This document shows positions 1 through 11,436 of a stretch of 64,000 nt of DNA, piece by piece. The translations under genes and the position numbers were made by a program. This DNA is from Gigaspora rosea. Taxonomy: Eukaryota > Glomeromycota > Glomeromycetes > Diversisporales > Gigasporaceae. Each line of letters opens with the position of its first letter. Position 1 is the first letter of the stretch. The stretch is taken from assembly GCA_003550325.1 (NCBI GenBank), contig QKWP01000117.1:442006-506005 (forward strand), written 5' to 3'. The notes under the pieces are model-generated. The model was not told the origin of the DNA. It ran no database searches and saw only the letters and a list, made by a program, of their open reading frames with translations.

Positions 1-753
1 TTTACTACTGTATATTTACGTGAAATAACGTGCACCTGCACATTATTTCAAGGATATGCGCATTATTTTGAGTATGCTGTTGATCTATAGAAAAATACAA
101 AAGTGATGATAACATATGATCTACTGATCCAAATTGGATGAAACAACCACTATTCGATTCAGCTCATCGGACAGTTCTAACGAGCTATAGATCATTTTTG
201 TACGACCTTTGGTTGCCAAGATAGAAGTCATCAAACATTTATTATTATATCTATTCTTAGATTAGCAATCTGATTGGCTAGAAGATTGCTGCAGGCAAAA
301 TCGTTAGATCTGACATATCTAAAAGATGTCATATTTATAGCTTATATTCTAGATATCTCATATATCATATTTATATTATTTATCACATATATTATATTTA
401 TTATTAATAGTAGTTGTAGTATATATTACACATGTAAAAGATATTGACCATTACATTTGTAAAATTTCAAAAAGTATAAAACGGCCGATGTGGACCCCAA
501 ATTCAACATCAAGTCTTCATACTCTTTCAATAAATAAATACAACTATTTACTACATAAATTAAACAGTTATTAGTATCCTCATATACTTTTAATTGTAGC
601 CTGCAAATTGCCTTAAATCTTCTTTGTTAGGTTTTCTTAAAATGCCATACTGACTTAGATATACCACAGTAACAAAGTTTGAAGTTACACAAAGTGTTCA
701 CTGTCTAAGATCACTCTAGTTACCTAATATCTTTGAAGAAGTGGATATAGGAT

Positions 754-838
754 AACAATGTGCATGGGCATTATTTCGGGATAAATATCTCTAATTTTTA
801 CAAAATTGAATTTTTAAAATAATGCCCATGGTGTTATA
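754..838. repeat. Short inverted-repeat element (GGCATTATTTC family)
   Basis: The left arm CATGGGCATTATTTC is repeated in inverted form as AAATAATGCCCATG at the right, giving an ~85-bp hairpin. Related elements lie at 1381-1490 and in degenerate form near 30-70, so this is a small dispersed family. No coding capacity; target duplication not resolved. Confidence 0.6.
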
Positions 839-1380
839 AATGTGATACCTAAGAAACTGGTAATTCTTAATGTTATATACAACCTTTTCAATCTAAATAA
901 ATTTTTAATTCATCTTAATTCGTCATTTTGTAAAAATTTTATAGCTAATTAATTCGTCAACAAGCTAATAATCAATAGGTAGATAAGTTATTTTTAACAA
1001 CTTATTTACAAACAGTTTATTACACAAACTTTATCTGATTATATATAATGTAAACATTATTTTGGTTAAATATATAATAAGCCTTTATAAATATTTAAAT
1101 CCATAAATATTGTTGTATTTCATATTCAAATAACTTTTGTATACCCGCTACTTTTTGATTATTAAAGGAAGCTTGTTAGCATTAGTAATTCGAACCTTTA
1201 AAGATTAAAGTTTGTGATTTACGTACTGTAATTAAAGTATAGTATCTATTAGACATTATTCTAATTAGTTGCACCAAGTTTTCAACATATATGAAAGTGT
1301 AAAGATGATTTATTAATATAAAAAAATCATAAATATAAGTAAACACTCATCTCCAAATACTTAATTACAAAAATTAGTAT

Positions 1381-1490
1381 AATGGTGCACATTAGTTCAG
1401 GATGCACATGGCATTATTTCAAAATCAAGTATACTATTTTAAGAAAATGCAATTTTTGAAATAACGCCCATGTGTGTTATTTTGCATAGA
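1381..1490. repeat. Short inverted-repeat element (GGCATTATTTC family)
   Basis: CATGGCATTATTTCAAAA at the left pairs with TTTTTGAAATAACGCCCATG at the right, with an AT-rich loop of about 35 bp. Same family as the element at 754-838. Confidence 0.6.
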
Positions 1491-2249
1491 TATAGTAATT
1501 AGCAAAATGATTATTTTAGTAAAAAAATTTTAGATATAATATTTGTATATTTTTTATTAATAGTAAATTTTTTTTGCAAATTCTTTTAGTTAATAAATGG
1601 ATTGTCATTTAAAATTAAAAGGAATTTAAAGAGTTTTAATAAGTAAAATAGATTTAATTAATTAAATTAATAAAATAGTTTAATAGTTCATATATAATAG
1701 AAGTATATTATAAAGGCTTTGCATTTTAGAAAAAACTATTCTTTGTAATATCAAATAAATTATTTGATAAATACTTTATATACTCTTTATAATATATAAT
1801 AAACTACAATTATTTATTTGTAATTTTTTGTTTATACAACTGTACTATTATTCTATTTAGTTGAATTCTTAACATACTAAGAACTACTGAATTTGTATTG
1901 TCCAGCTATTCTAAAATATTATAAATAGTTGTAATAGATTATTGTTTGGTTTAGTTCCAATAAGTGAAGTCCAAGCTGTAGTTTTAAGTATAGGTATTGG
2001 TAAGTTGGTATCACAAGACTATCAAATAACTTGAATAAAAGAAAACATGCTATAACCAAACCTTTTATTTACTCAAATCTAACTATCTTCTTTTAACTAA
2101 ACATTATTTATAGGTTATATAATTACTTGTTTGTTTTTGTCAAGCAATTAACTTGCCATTAGCTATTGTTAATAAATTAGCAAAGCAACCAAAATTCAGT
2201 AGATTAATTTTAAAGATAGTTAAGATTACTAATTAGCTGATTTATAATT

Positions 2250-2392
2250 TTAAAACTTTGAGTAAAGGTTTCTCAATAACTATATAATCAAATTTGTAAT
2301 TTTTTATTTTAATTTTATATATTTGTAAAATTAAAATAAAAAAGTTTATTAAATTTGATTTGGTATTTTCAAGAAACCTTTACTAAAAGATT
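2250..2392. repeat. AT-rich hairpin element
   Basis: GAGTAAAGGTTTCT at the left is matched by the inverse of AGAAACCTTTACTAAA at the right, and the inner arms (TTTTATTTTAATTTTA and its complement) also pair, so the ~140 bp can fold into one hairpin. A degenerate relative of the outer arm occurs near 2508. Confidence 0.5.
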
Positions 2393-2770
2393 TAAAAAAA
2401 ATATAAGAAAGTAAAATCTGGGCAAACTTTATCAGCAAATTTTATACAAAATTTGAGAATCAAAAATTAATATTAAATGCAAAAAACTAATTTTATTCTG
2501 TTTCAAACTTTGAGCAAAGACTTGTCATCAAAAAGAACAAAAGGTATTAAAAAACACTCTTAAAAATATTGTATAACAAACCCTTTATTGGTTAAAATTT
2601 TATTAATAAAATTAGTATTAAACAATAGATAATATGGGCTGTCATTAATAGAAATTAGGCAGATTAATATTCTGAAAAAAATAAATGGCTTAAATTTTAC
2701 AGTTTATAGCTCGATGAATGTCGAAGCAATTATTATCATATACAGTAATAGGCAAAAGAAAGCTTAAGAC

Positions 2771-3176
2771 TAGAATGGGAGAAAAAAGCCCGATTGATTT
2801 CAGAAATTTTGAAGGCTATAAAATAGTGTTATACAATTGATGTTCAAACTGAAATTAGTATATATAATTAGTATAATAAACACACTTTCATAAAATAGGT
2901 TCCATTTGTATCTCTCACACGTCTGCTGCCAGTAACAAGTCTTCAAGGTTGAACAGGTTGGGCCTGATCGGGTCGGGTCTGGGCCCGACCTATTCAACTT
3001 TGAAAACTTGTTACTGGCAGCAGGCATGTGAGAGATACAAATGGAACCCATTTCATGTAAGTGTGTTTATCATACTAATTATATATACTAATTTAAGTTT
3101 GAATATCAATTGTGTAACACTATTTTTATAGCCTTCAAAATTTCTGAAATCAATCAGGCTTTTTTTCCCTACCCTA
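2771..3176. mobile_element. hAT-type MITE, 406 bp, near-perfect palindrome
   Basis: The two halves are inverted copies of each other for almost their whole length, with a GC-rich centre around 2950-2990 containing GGGCCCGACC. Terminal repeats are TAGAATGGGAGAAAAAAGCC at the left and TAGGGTAGGGAAAAAAAGCC read inward from the right. The element is flanked on both sides by the 8-bp direct repeat CTTAAGAC (2763-2770 and 3177-3184), which fits the hAT preference nTnnnnAn. The two small open frames here are arms of the palindrome and not genes. Confidence 0.85.
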
Positions 3177-3199
3177 CTTAAGACCTAAGTAGTGATATG

Positions 3200-3447
3200 A
3201 ATCAAAAATTGATTAATTGATTAGTTGATCAAGTTGGCAACTAATTAAATGACTATTACAAACACGATTTTAATTAATTAATCAACTAATCAATTAATCA
3301 ATTTTTAACCAAATAATTAATTGATTAACTAATTACAATTAGATAGTTAATCGATTAGTTGTTTATATACCAATATATACATATAGTATATCAGATATTT
3401 AACTAATCAAATTAGTCAATTAATCAACTAATCAACCAATCAATTAA
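3200..3447. repeat. Low-complexity TTAATTGATTAGTTGAT array
   Basis: Many degenerate copies of TTAATTGATTAGTTGAT in both orientations make this a self-complementary AT-rich block. The same motif resumes at 3886-3960, on the other side of the inserted MITE, so the MITE probably landed inside the array. Confidence 0.6.
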
Positions 3448-3451
3448 TTAA

Positions 3452-3885
3452 GGGTAGAGTATATGTCAATCATTTTTACTAATAAACTATTGGCAAAATT
3501 AGCTGGCATTATGGAGCTAAAAAATTTTTTTATATCAATTTAAGATTTAGCGCAATAAAAACATAGTGCATATTAGTAGTAATCATATGATAAATTTTGA
3601 ACCAATTTGAATTTGTCATCAAAAAGTTAAATAAGGGCAAGATCCACGAGAACCTGTAATATGCCATAATAGGCTCTCACAGATCTTGCCCTCATCTAAC
3701 TTTTTAATGACAAATCCAAATTGGTTCAAAATTTGTCATATGATTACTACTAATATGCACTATGTTTTTACTGCGCTAAATCTTAAATTGATATAAAAAA
3801 ATTTTTGTTTATCTATGTACTAATTACTAAATTTATAAATTTGGTTAATAGTTTATTAATAAAATGATTGACATATACTCTATCC
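3452..3885. mobile_element. MITE, 434 bp, long inverted repeat, TTAA target
   Basis: Terminal sequence GGGTAGAGTATATGTCAATC at the left is mirrored by GATTGACATATACTCTATCC at the right, and the arms continue pairing inward for about 200 bp to a short centre near 3665. TTAA lies directly outside both ends (3448-3451 and 3886-3889), compatible with a TTAA target duplication, although the flanks are rich in this tetranucleotide. A related left end is visible near 58587. Confidence 0.75.
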
Positions 3886-3960
3886 TTAATTAATCGATTA
3901 GTTGATTAGTTAAATATAATCAACTATTAATCAATTTTCTAAAAATTTTTAACTAACTAA

Positions 3961-4484
3961 GGGAGCATCCATAAATAATATTATACAAGAGAGAGTCAGA
4001 TGAATGATAACATTTTTTGAATAAGTAATTAGGGGGGTTAAAAAAATATAATGTAATTTTTTTAGAAAAATTGTCTAAAAACTGTACCAGTAGTTCAATT
4101 TAATGATATTGGTGTCATTCGATTCGTCTCAGTGAGAGGAGTCGAATGATACCAATTTTATTTCATTTGGATCACTGGATCAAAAGTTATTGCCCAAATA
4201 CTATTGGTTATATCTTTTCTTATAAAATTACTATATAACCAATAGTTTTTTGTGAATAACTTTCGATCCAGTAATCCAAATGACATGATTTTGATATCAT
4301 TGGATTTGTCTAATTAAGACGAATTAAATAGTACCTAAATCATCTAAATTGGATCATATATTACAAGATATTAAAGTTTTTGTAAAATTATATATATAAA
4401 CATACAGATTTTGAAAAATTTTTATATAGTCAAGGGTGATCATGTGCCACTATGAGGGTACATAATATTATTTATGGATGCCCC
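3961..4484. mobile_element. hAT-type MITE, 524 bp
   Basis: Ends GGGAGCATCCATAAATAATA (left) and GGGGCATCCATAAATAATAT (read inward from the right) are inverted repeats with a one-base indel. The flanking octamers are CTAACTAA (3953-3960) and CTAATTAA (4485-4492), matching at 7 of 8 positions with T and A at positions 2 and 7 as in hAT targets. Further inverted repeats inside (around 4100-4160 and 4255-4320) make the whole element foldable. No coding capacity. Confidence 0.75.
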
Positions 4485-4492
4485 CTAATTAA

Positions 4493-5240
4493 TTATAATT
4501 TTTTGTCTAATTCATAAACTAGATCTAAGCTTTTTTAACTACTAAATGATATTAATAGCTTCAAAATTCATTGAGCTATAAGCTGTAAAAGTAGGACCCA
4601 AATATATAGTACAAAGGTCATACATTACGCATTTCAGCAAAACCTCTAAAATTTGAGAAGCAAAAAAACATTTTTGGCAATTATCTTGGCATCTAGTAGT
4701 TCAATTTGAATAAACTTTTTTAAAAATGAAGCTCTCAGTAAGGCGCATCTAAAAAAAAAAAAAGTTCATTCAATTTTGATCACTAGATTAGAAGTTATTT
4801 AGGTAAATATAATCTTGTTATTTTTAGCAAATTAGGTCAAAATTGGCCAAAATCTAGTTATAACCTATATGTGAGATATCTGGGGTCCTGTGAAAGTTAA
4901 GGTATTAATTTTTTTTAGAATGTTAATTTGCCTGATTTTTATTGATAGCAGCACATATGTTAAATAACTATACTAGCTATTCAATAGCAAACTAAGTCAT
5001 TTAATATTTTTGTTATTTATTACTAATTTTACTAATTAAAATACTTAGAGTTTGATAAACAATATTTTTAAGATTATTATATAATATCTTTTGAACTTTC
5101 TTTTGCTAATAAAAAAACAAAAGTATATAAGCCTGCTGATTATTTCCAAACTTAGATGGCTTAAACAGAAGTCCATGTTATTAGATAAAATTGATTAATA
5201 TTTTATTTTTATCATTATTTTAAATAAATAAAATTATTAT
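4493..5240. other. AT-rich non-coding stretch
   Basis: No gene seen. A weak inverted pair containing AGGACCC (about 4590) and GGGTCCT (about 4884) hints at a decayed inverted-repeat element, but the arms are too diverged to define its limits. Confidence 0.4.
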
Positions 5241-5406
5241 ATAGTTGCACTTATATATAAGCACCTTCTATATAAACATATTTCTTTATAAGCACATTTA
5301 ACCAACTACTATTAAACTTATAGAAATTACTCTCTATATATGCACATTTCTATATAAGAACACTTTTATCAGTCCCAATAGTATAATTATATGGGAGTGT
5401 AACTAT
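5241..5406. mobile_element. Small Tc1/mariner-like MITE
   Basis: Ends ATAGTTGCACTTATATATAA at the left and, read inward from the right, ATAGTTACACTCCCATATAA are imperfect inverted repeats in a TA-rich target. Several internal copies of ATATAAGCACATT are present. Superfamily placement rests only on the TA target and the end sequence. Confidence 0.5.
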
Positions 5407-6110
5407 ATAATAAAAGTTCACAAATTAGTATACACAATTTCTTGGCAGTGCAATTTACTTTTAATAGCAATATTTTTTAATTAAATTTATAGCTAAAAAG
5501 TATTATTAAATTATTAAATTTTGCTATTTGTATAAATAAAGAACAGAAAGTTTCTAATTATTATTTAAAAGAAATTGCTCAATTAAATAGAAAATTTAAT
5601 GTTTATAAATATTATAAAATTTGTGTACTAATTTACAAACTTAAATTATTTATTTAAAATGCACTTAGTAATAATTTTTATATTTATTCAACTAAATTAA
5701 TATAAACAAATTAATGAAAATATACAGTTATATCTCTTTATAATTGCCTCTTTATAATTACAACTTTTATACAATCACACTACTTTATGCCCCAAACTTT
5801 ATAAATAATAAATTCCTTTTTTATAATAGTAATTTTACATTTTTTATAATCACAAATTATGTATATTTCAATGCTCCAACCAATATCTATTAATAAAATT
5901 TAAAAGCTAATATATAAATATATTTATATAATCCAAAAATAGGCTACTATCTAAAATAAGCTATCTCACAATCAACAAAGTTGCTATATAGTAAAGTCCA
6001 AATTCTACTATATAAATTAATTATCATTGCTTATATAAACTTATTTAGAAGACCAAATGTATATATAATATAATCTTTAGCAAATTGAAGAACATTTTAT
6101 TATTTGTCTA
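5407..6110. other. AT-rich non-coding stretch
   Basis: No gene or domain is visible. A sequence starting near 5724 (CAGTTATATCTCTTTATAAT) resembles a Tc1/mariner-type terminus, but I could not find its partner. Confidence 0.4.
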
Positions 6111-6542
6111 TGTTTAACAAAAAATTAAAATTTGTTAAAAAAATATATTCAATAAATATAAAAATTAAAAGTTAAATAATAAAACTTCTCTAATTTGTAT
6201 TAAAGTTTCAAAAAATATGCATTTTCATTTTTTAAACATATTTATTTAAGCCTTATAATCAATTTGGATAGTAAAATTTGGATTTTATTATATAGCAACT
6301 ACTTGCAATTACTAAAAAATCTAATATGTTTGACAAAAAAATTAAAATTTGTTAAAAAAATATATTCAATAAATATAAAAATTAAAAGTTAATAATAAAA
6401 TTTCTCTAATTTGTATTAAAATTTCAAAAAATATGCATTTTCATTTTCTAAACATATTTATTTAAGCCTTATAATCGATTTAAATAGTAAAATTTAGATT
6501 TTATTATATAGTGACTACTTGCAATTACTAAACAATCTAATT
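6111..6542 (+). repeat. Tandem duplication, 216-bp unit, two copies
   Basis: The unit beginning TGTTTAACAAAAAATTAAAA at 6111 recurs at 6327 (TGTTTGACAAAAAAATTAAA) and runs to about 6542. The copies differ by scattered substitutions and single-base indels. No coding potential. Confidence 0.85.
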
Positions 6543-6567
6543 TATTTAAAAAATTTAATATTTTTGC

Positions 6568-7246
6568 AATGTGCACTATAGCGCACCTTATATAATTTGG
6601 TGTAATATAAAATCAAAACAACCAAAATAATCTGTTTTTTGTTAATTGCCAATTCAGATAAGATCTGCAGAATTTTTATATTTGAATTTGGGAGGATTTA
6701 CTATGTTTTTTATTATATGCTGAAATCTTACAACCACCTTGTTTACATGGAATTTATATAGTCATCTGATCATTTTTTAGTGATATCTCAGCGTACATTA
6801 GACCAATTTTAATAATCTAACTACCATTGGATGCGTCTCAGTGAGCTTTACAACTTTCAATTAATTAACCTGAGCTGTTAGCTTAATAAAAAAATCACTT
6901 ACCATAGTAGTAGTTGTAAGATTTCAGCATATAATAAAAGTTTATATTGTACTTCTCCCCAAAATTTACTATTGTCCCAATATAGTAATTCTGCAGATCT
7001 TATCCGGATCATCAATTAAATAGGATTAGAGTGAGGTTAGAATAGTATATAAGCAAGAAAGTGAATTTATAGTAAAATTTTGCAAGGAATTTTTTTTGTT
7101 AGAGCAAGAAGAGTGGTTTCATAAGCAAAATTATGAGCCACAGGCGATTTTTTAAAAGATTGCTATTTTTTCTCAATTTCACATTATACCTAATTCTACG
7201 ATCTGATTGGTTTATCAGATAGGTGTGTTACAACGCATATGTGCTA
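6568..7246. mobile_element. Palindrome-tipped MITE, copy A (interrupted)
   Basis: Member of the family also seen at 17839-18152, 32406-32731, 44214-44561 and 56716-57060. It shares the core with the TATAGTAAAATTTTGCAAG motif, a T-run, GGTGGTTTCATAAG-like sequence and a right subterminal ACACCTGATC-like motif. Its tips are GTGCACTATAGCGCAC at the left and ACGCATATGTGC at the right, each a near palindrome. Another MITE (6656-7015) sits inside; without it the length is about 310 bp, close to the other copies. Confidence 0.55.
6656..7015. mobile_element. MITE nested in copy A, TTAA-flanked, ~360 bp
   Basis: Inverted ends: TTGCCAATTCAGATAAGATC at the left and TTGATGATCCGGATAAGATC read inward from the right, continuing CTGCAGAATT. 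Inner arms (ATGCTGAAATCTTACAACCA and its inverse near 6915) also pair. TTAA flanks both ends (6652-6655 and 7016-7019), compatible with a piggyBac-like TTAA target, but the tips are not a classical piggyBac terminus. Confidence 0.65.
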
Positions 7247-7578
7247 AATTACATAAACCTTATCTGTTATTTAAAATAAATTATCCAATTTTTTGTATAA
7301 CTTTTTGTACAAAAAACTAGATAATTTTTTAGATATTATACTGCTGTTCTTATATTTATATGATAAATAAGAAATAAATATTCATAAAGATACAAAAATA
7401 TTATCTAATAAAGAAATTATATATTTTAAAATTGACCAATTAAATTGCTTTAAGTACCAATTAAATTGTTTTAAGTAAATAGATTAAGAAAATTTATAAA
7501 TTTATACTAGCATTTATATATAGATTTAATTTTTATTTACAATTTTATATAATATGCAAATAAATAATTTTTATATAC

Positions 7579-8866
7579 ATGGAAGAACTAATTAATGATG
7601 GTCAGACTCAATGTACAGAGCAGATTTTAGCTTCTTGCACAACTGTGAGAACCGAGTATACAGTAAGCGCTTTTACAGAAGACAACTACAATACTTCAGA
7701 TACCATATCTTCATCTTCTTCTGAAGCACAACACTCCTTTAATACTTTTCTATTAATAACTGCTGCCAGTTTTAACAACTACCCAATATCAGAAATCTAC
7801 AATGAATCCTTACTTGAAGAAATTGAACTACCTACAAACTCTTTAAGTGAAAGAAACTATATCAATTCCAATTCTAACCTTCTTGAAATATACAACCCAA
7901 AAGCATGTTATAACAAATTTCTTTACTACTATAGACTACAAGCACTCCCTTCTTCACAAACTGTAGGTTCTTTCTTGCATTATATACAAGAATATTACTC
8001 TATGTTCTACTCAAACCAATATATAAAAATTTCTATCAAACCACATTCCTGACTTGATTATATTTTCACAGAAGCACACATATACCTTCTATATAAAAAC
8101 TTTATACCAGAACACATAATATTCTCACCTTTTGAAGATTTACTATACTATTCTAATATAGAACTTAAATCACCCAATAACAAATTTCAAATACCAATCT
8201 TCACAGATATTCTCTTTATCTCAATACCCAATCTACAACATTATACAACATTAAATACCAATACTAATACAAATCCTATATCTGATATTCAAACTAATAT
8301 AAACAATCTTAATATACCTTTATATATACCAAATCAAACTATAATATCTATAAAAATAGCCTTACTTAATACAAATGGTCTTCTACAACCAACAAAAAAA
8401 TCTAATCGAAGAAACTATAAACCAAATCTATATGATATCTTTGGTCTTTCGAAAACTCATTTAACCCAAAAAGATAGCAAATTTTTAAACAATAAAATCA
8501 AAAACTATACTAGCTTCTAAGCTCTTTTTCCAATTCACATCAAGTGTTTAGAGATTTTTATCTATAACAAAATCTCCAAATATGTTGCACACACTCACAA
8601 TTTTAATGGCCATATAATAGGTCTTGACCTTTATTTTAAAAATACTCCTATTAGGCTGCTTCAAATCTATATTCCTACTACTAAGAAAAAACAACTCTGA
8701 AAAGAAATACAAGAACAAATTATCACATTGTGTCAAAATTCTAAATATTGATACATAATTATGGAAGACTTTAATAGTGTTCCTAATCTTCAGATTGACT
8801 GTTCTTCATCAAAAAAAATATCAATTCCTAAAACCCAACTTATCAAATATTTTATTAGTTACCAAT
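7579..8866 (+). pseudogene. LINE 5' ORF segment with endonuclease domain
   Basis: An open frame of 157 codons starts at ATG 7579 and meets TGA at 8050. The same frame continues with coding character past TGA 8050, TAA 8518, TGA 8698 and TGA 8749. From about 8345 it reads like the endonuclease/exonuclease/phosphatase domain of LINEs: an LNTNGL motif (usually N-x-NG), DIFGLSKTHL (matching the D-I-x-L-x-E-T-H block with E replaced by K), GLDLYFK and IIMEDFNSVPN, where the family has GDFN. The N-terminal ~150 residues are Ser/Asn/Tyr-rich with no recognised domain. The segment breaks at the TIR element inserted at 8870; the domain end (EPDHN, for SDHN) is on the other side near 11540. Not functional. 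Confidence 0.8.
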
Positions 8867-8869
8867 ACC

Positions 8870-11398
8870 ATCAGAAAATTTTATACATAATATTGATCGA
8901 TATATAGCATTTAATCGTTTTATATCGATTATAAAATATCATTATATATTAATTAAAATATCGTAATATATCGATTAATTGGATAAAAATCGATATATAT
9001 CTATAATCGATATATATTATTTTTTATATTAAATCGTTATATATTTATATATCTATAAATCAATTATAATCATAATTATTTGAAACAATATATAATGATT
9101 AGCAGATCTTTAATGATTACATAGTATTTTGACCACATCATAAAAATTTCAACTAGGATCACCAAATAAAATAAAAAAAATCGCAAAAAAAATTTTAAAA
9201 AATTTCCTATGCCCATCTAATCCATAATGTATCCTAAATCATAAACATATATTCCACAAAATAAAAAAAAATTTAAAAAAACAAAGGCCATTTTGAATGA
9301 TCTTTACCCCCTCTCCTTTTTCTCTCTCTCTCTCCCTTTTCCCACTTTTCCTTTTACTCATCTTTTCCTTTTACTTTTCTCTTCCTTTTTCTTTTTTCTT
9401 TCTTTTTTTCTTTTTAATATTTCAAATATATTCAAAATATTTTAGGATGATCTGTAACATCTATAACCTGGATTATATCAAAAACGTGTATGACTAATAT
9501 TTTCAAAATGTTTCGATGATTTTCAATGATTGTACCACAAGGTCAGATTAGATCTTTGTTTTTTTTGTTTATAATTTAGATCTTCTATTAAGTTTACATT
9601 GTTTTTTCATTTTCTTTTGTTTTTTTTTCGTTTCGTTTAGTTTCGTTTAGTTTTGTTTTGTTTTATTTAGTTTTGTTTTGTTTTTTTTTATTTATATTTT
9701 TTTTATTTTTTAATTTTTTTTATTTATTTCTACACTTTAACACTAGCACTTTGCAAGAAATCCAGTGACTTTTCAGTACTTAGTGCAAGCTAACTTAGCT
9801 TTTCGACATTGCAAGAACACACAACTACTTTCTCTAGCAATTTTGAAAGTTCAAGAATGCAAGTTTTTGCAAGTTTTTGCAAGTTTTTGCAAGGTTTCAT
9901 TTTATTTATTTTTTCGTTTCATGGTTTTTTTTTGGATTTATTTTTTTTTGTCATTTTTTTATAATAATATATAATATATGTAATATTTAAAATATAATAT
10001 ATAATAGGTTTAGGCCACAAATAAGTATTTAGGTTTACCTATATATATGTCTGAGTTTTTATTTTTAGCATTAGATTTAAAACAATGAAATTTCTTTCAG
10101 TATTGTAAAAAGTTTCTATTAAATTTAATAAAGATGAAAGCAAGGTCCCACCTTTAATATTTAAAAAAAATATAATATATAATAAAAAAATAAAATTTTA
10201 TATTAAATAGTGAAAACTTGTAAATATTGTATATTTAATAAATTAAAATATTATATAATAATAATAAATAAAAAAAATTTATATTTAAATTCTGAAAACT
10301 TGAGAAAACTTGCGAAAACCTGTAAAATATTCAAAAAGCATGATTATTGAATATAATAATTATTAATTGATATCATATCAGATATATGGGGTGTCTCGTA
10401 TTAAAAGGGCCCATTTTTATATTTTTTCGAAAAATAAGTTTTTGTTAGGTTCATGTAAATCTTGGCATGATTGACATTTTTCAATTATAAATGAAAGTCA
10501 ATTTGCATTATGAAAAATAGAGATAATATAGAAGAAAAATTACACAAGACTGTCTAAGGCCAAGCATATCACAAGATTACCCGATAGTCATTGTTACTTT
10601 TAACCTATCAAAATCGTAAAATTTGATTAATCCCGGATCAGTCCAAAAATCAAAACAAATGATTAATTGGTGATCCACCAGTCAACCAGAGAGTCATCAT
10701 AGTAAAAAGTGACTAAGATTACTATATAAATTTACTAGAGTGCGAATATGGCGTGCACGTATTTAAAACTTTTTTTTATACTAAGTTAATCATCTTTCTG
10801 GCTTAAGAGACTTTGTAAAGCTCATTAAAACGCATCTAATGGTGGTTAGAGCGTCAAAATCAGCTTGGTAGATGCCAAGATATCTTTAAAAAACCTTTCT
10901 TTTACTATGTAAAATTTCTTGCAAATAATAGTATTGTTTGCAAGAAAATTTACATAGTAAAAGAAAGGTTTTTTAAAGATATCTTGGCATCCACCAAGCC
11001 GATTTTGACGCTCTAACCACCATTAGATGCGTTTTAATGAGCTTTACAAAAGTCTCTTAAGCCAGAAAGATGATTAACTTAGTATAAAAAAAAGTTTTAA
11101 ATACATGCATGCCACATTCGCACTATAGTAAATTTATATAGTCATCTGAGTCACTTTTTACTATAATGACTCTCTGGTTGACTGGTGGATCACCAATTAA
11201 ACTCAATTATCTCAAAATGAAGTATATGTAAAAATGGTTCTTTTTAATACGAGACACCCCATATATTAATTAATATCGATATATATTGATATATATCGAT
11301 TACTATCACTATCGATAGAAATCTGCAGGGGTGATGGGTATCGATATATATCTTACCAGTTAGTAATTGATATATATTTATATATAAAATTTGCTGAT
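8870..11398. mobile_element. TIR element 1, 2.5 kb, unclassified, non-autonomous
   Basis: Ends ATCAGAAAATTTTATACATA and, read inward from the right, ATCAGCAAATTTTATATATA are inverted repeats shared with the element at 13527-15391. Beyond them lie arrays of GATATATATCGAT on both sides. The interior holds a CT-rich tract (9297-9420), a long T/G-rich stretch (9540-9730), the array of ACTTTGCAAG / TTTGCAAG words (9733-9900) and inverse words CTTGCGAAAAC near the right (about 10300). It lies within the endonuclease domain of the LINE. It has no transposase, and itself contains a MITE (10386-11263). No target duplication could be recognised, and the superfamily is unknown. Confidence 0.7.
10386..11263. 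mobile_element. Large MITE, 878 bp, long hairpin, TA target
   Basis: Inverted ends TGGGGTGTCTCGTATTAAAA (10387 on) and TTTTAATACGAGACACCCCA (to 11262) lie in TATA flanks, compatible with TA target duplication. Arms of about 250 bp (10670-10925 and 10938-11200) are nearly perfect inverted copies around a short loop, including CTTTCTTTTACTATGTAAA and its inverse. It resembles the smaller TATGGGGTGAGTC element at 32787. Nested in TIR element 1, so younger than it. Confidence 0.8.
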
Positions 11399-11436
11399 AA
11401 CAAGGATATCTATCATTTTTTCTTCCCTAATTCCCA

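Larger units (their letters stand above)
1..2770. other. Non-coding AT-rich region with small hairpin elements
   Basis: No open frame with a recognisable domain is visible. The stretch is AT-rich and contains three related short elements built around the motif GGCATTATTTC (about 30-70, 754-838 and 1381-1490) and one longer hairpin (2250-2392). The rest shows only A/T-rich low-complexity sequence. Confidence 0.6.

Noticed and set aside
2800..3131. Overlapping frames of 83 and 60 codons on opposite strands with nearly the same protein
   Set aside because: They are the two arms of the palindromic MITE at 2771-3176, so the matching proteins are a consequence of the inverted repeat.
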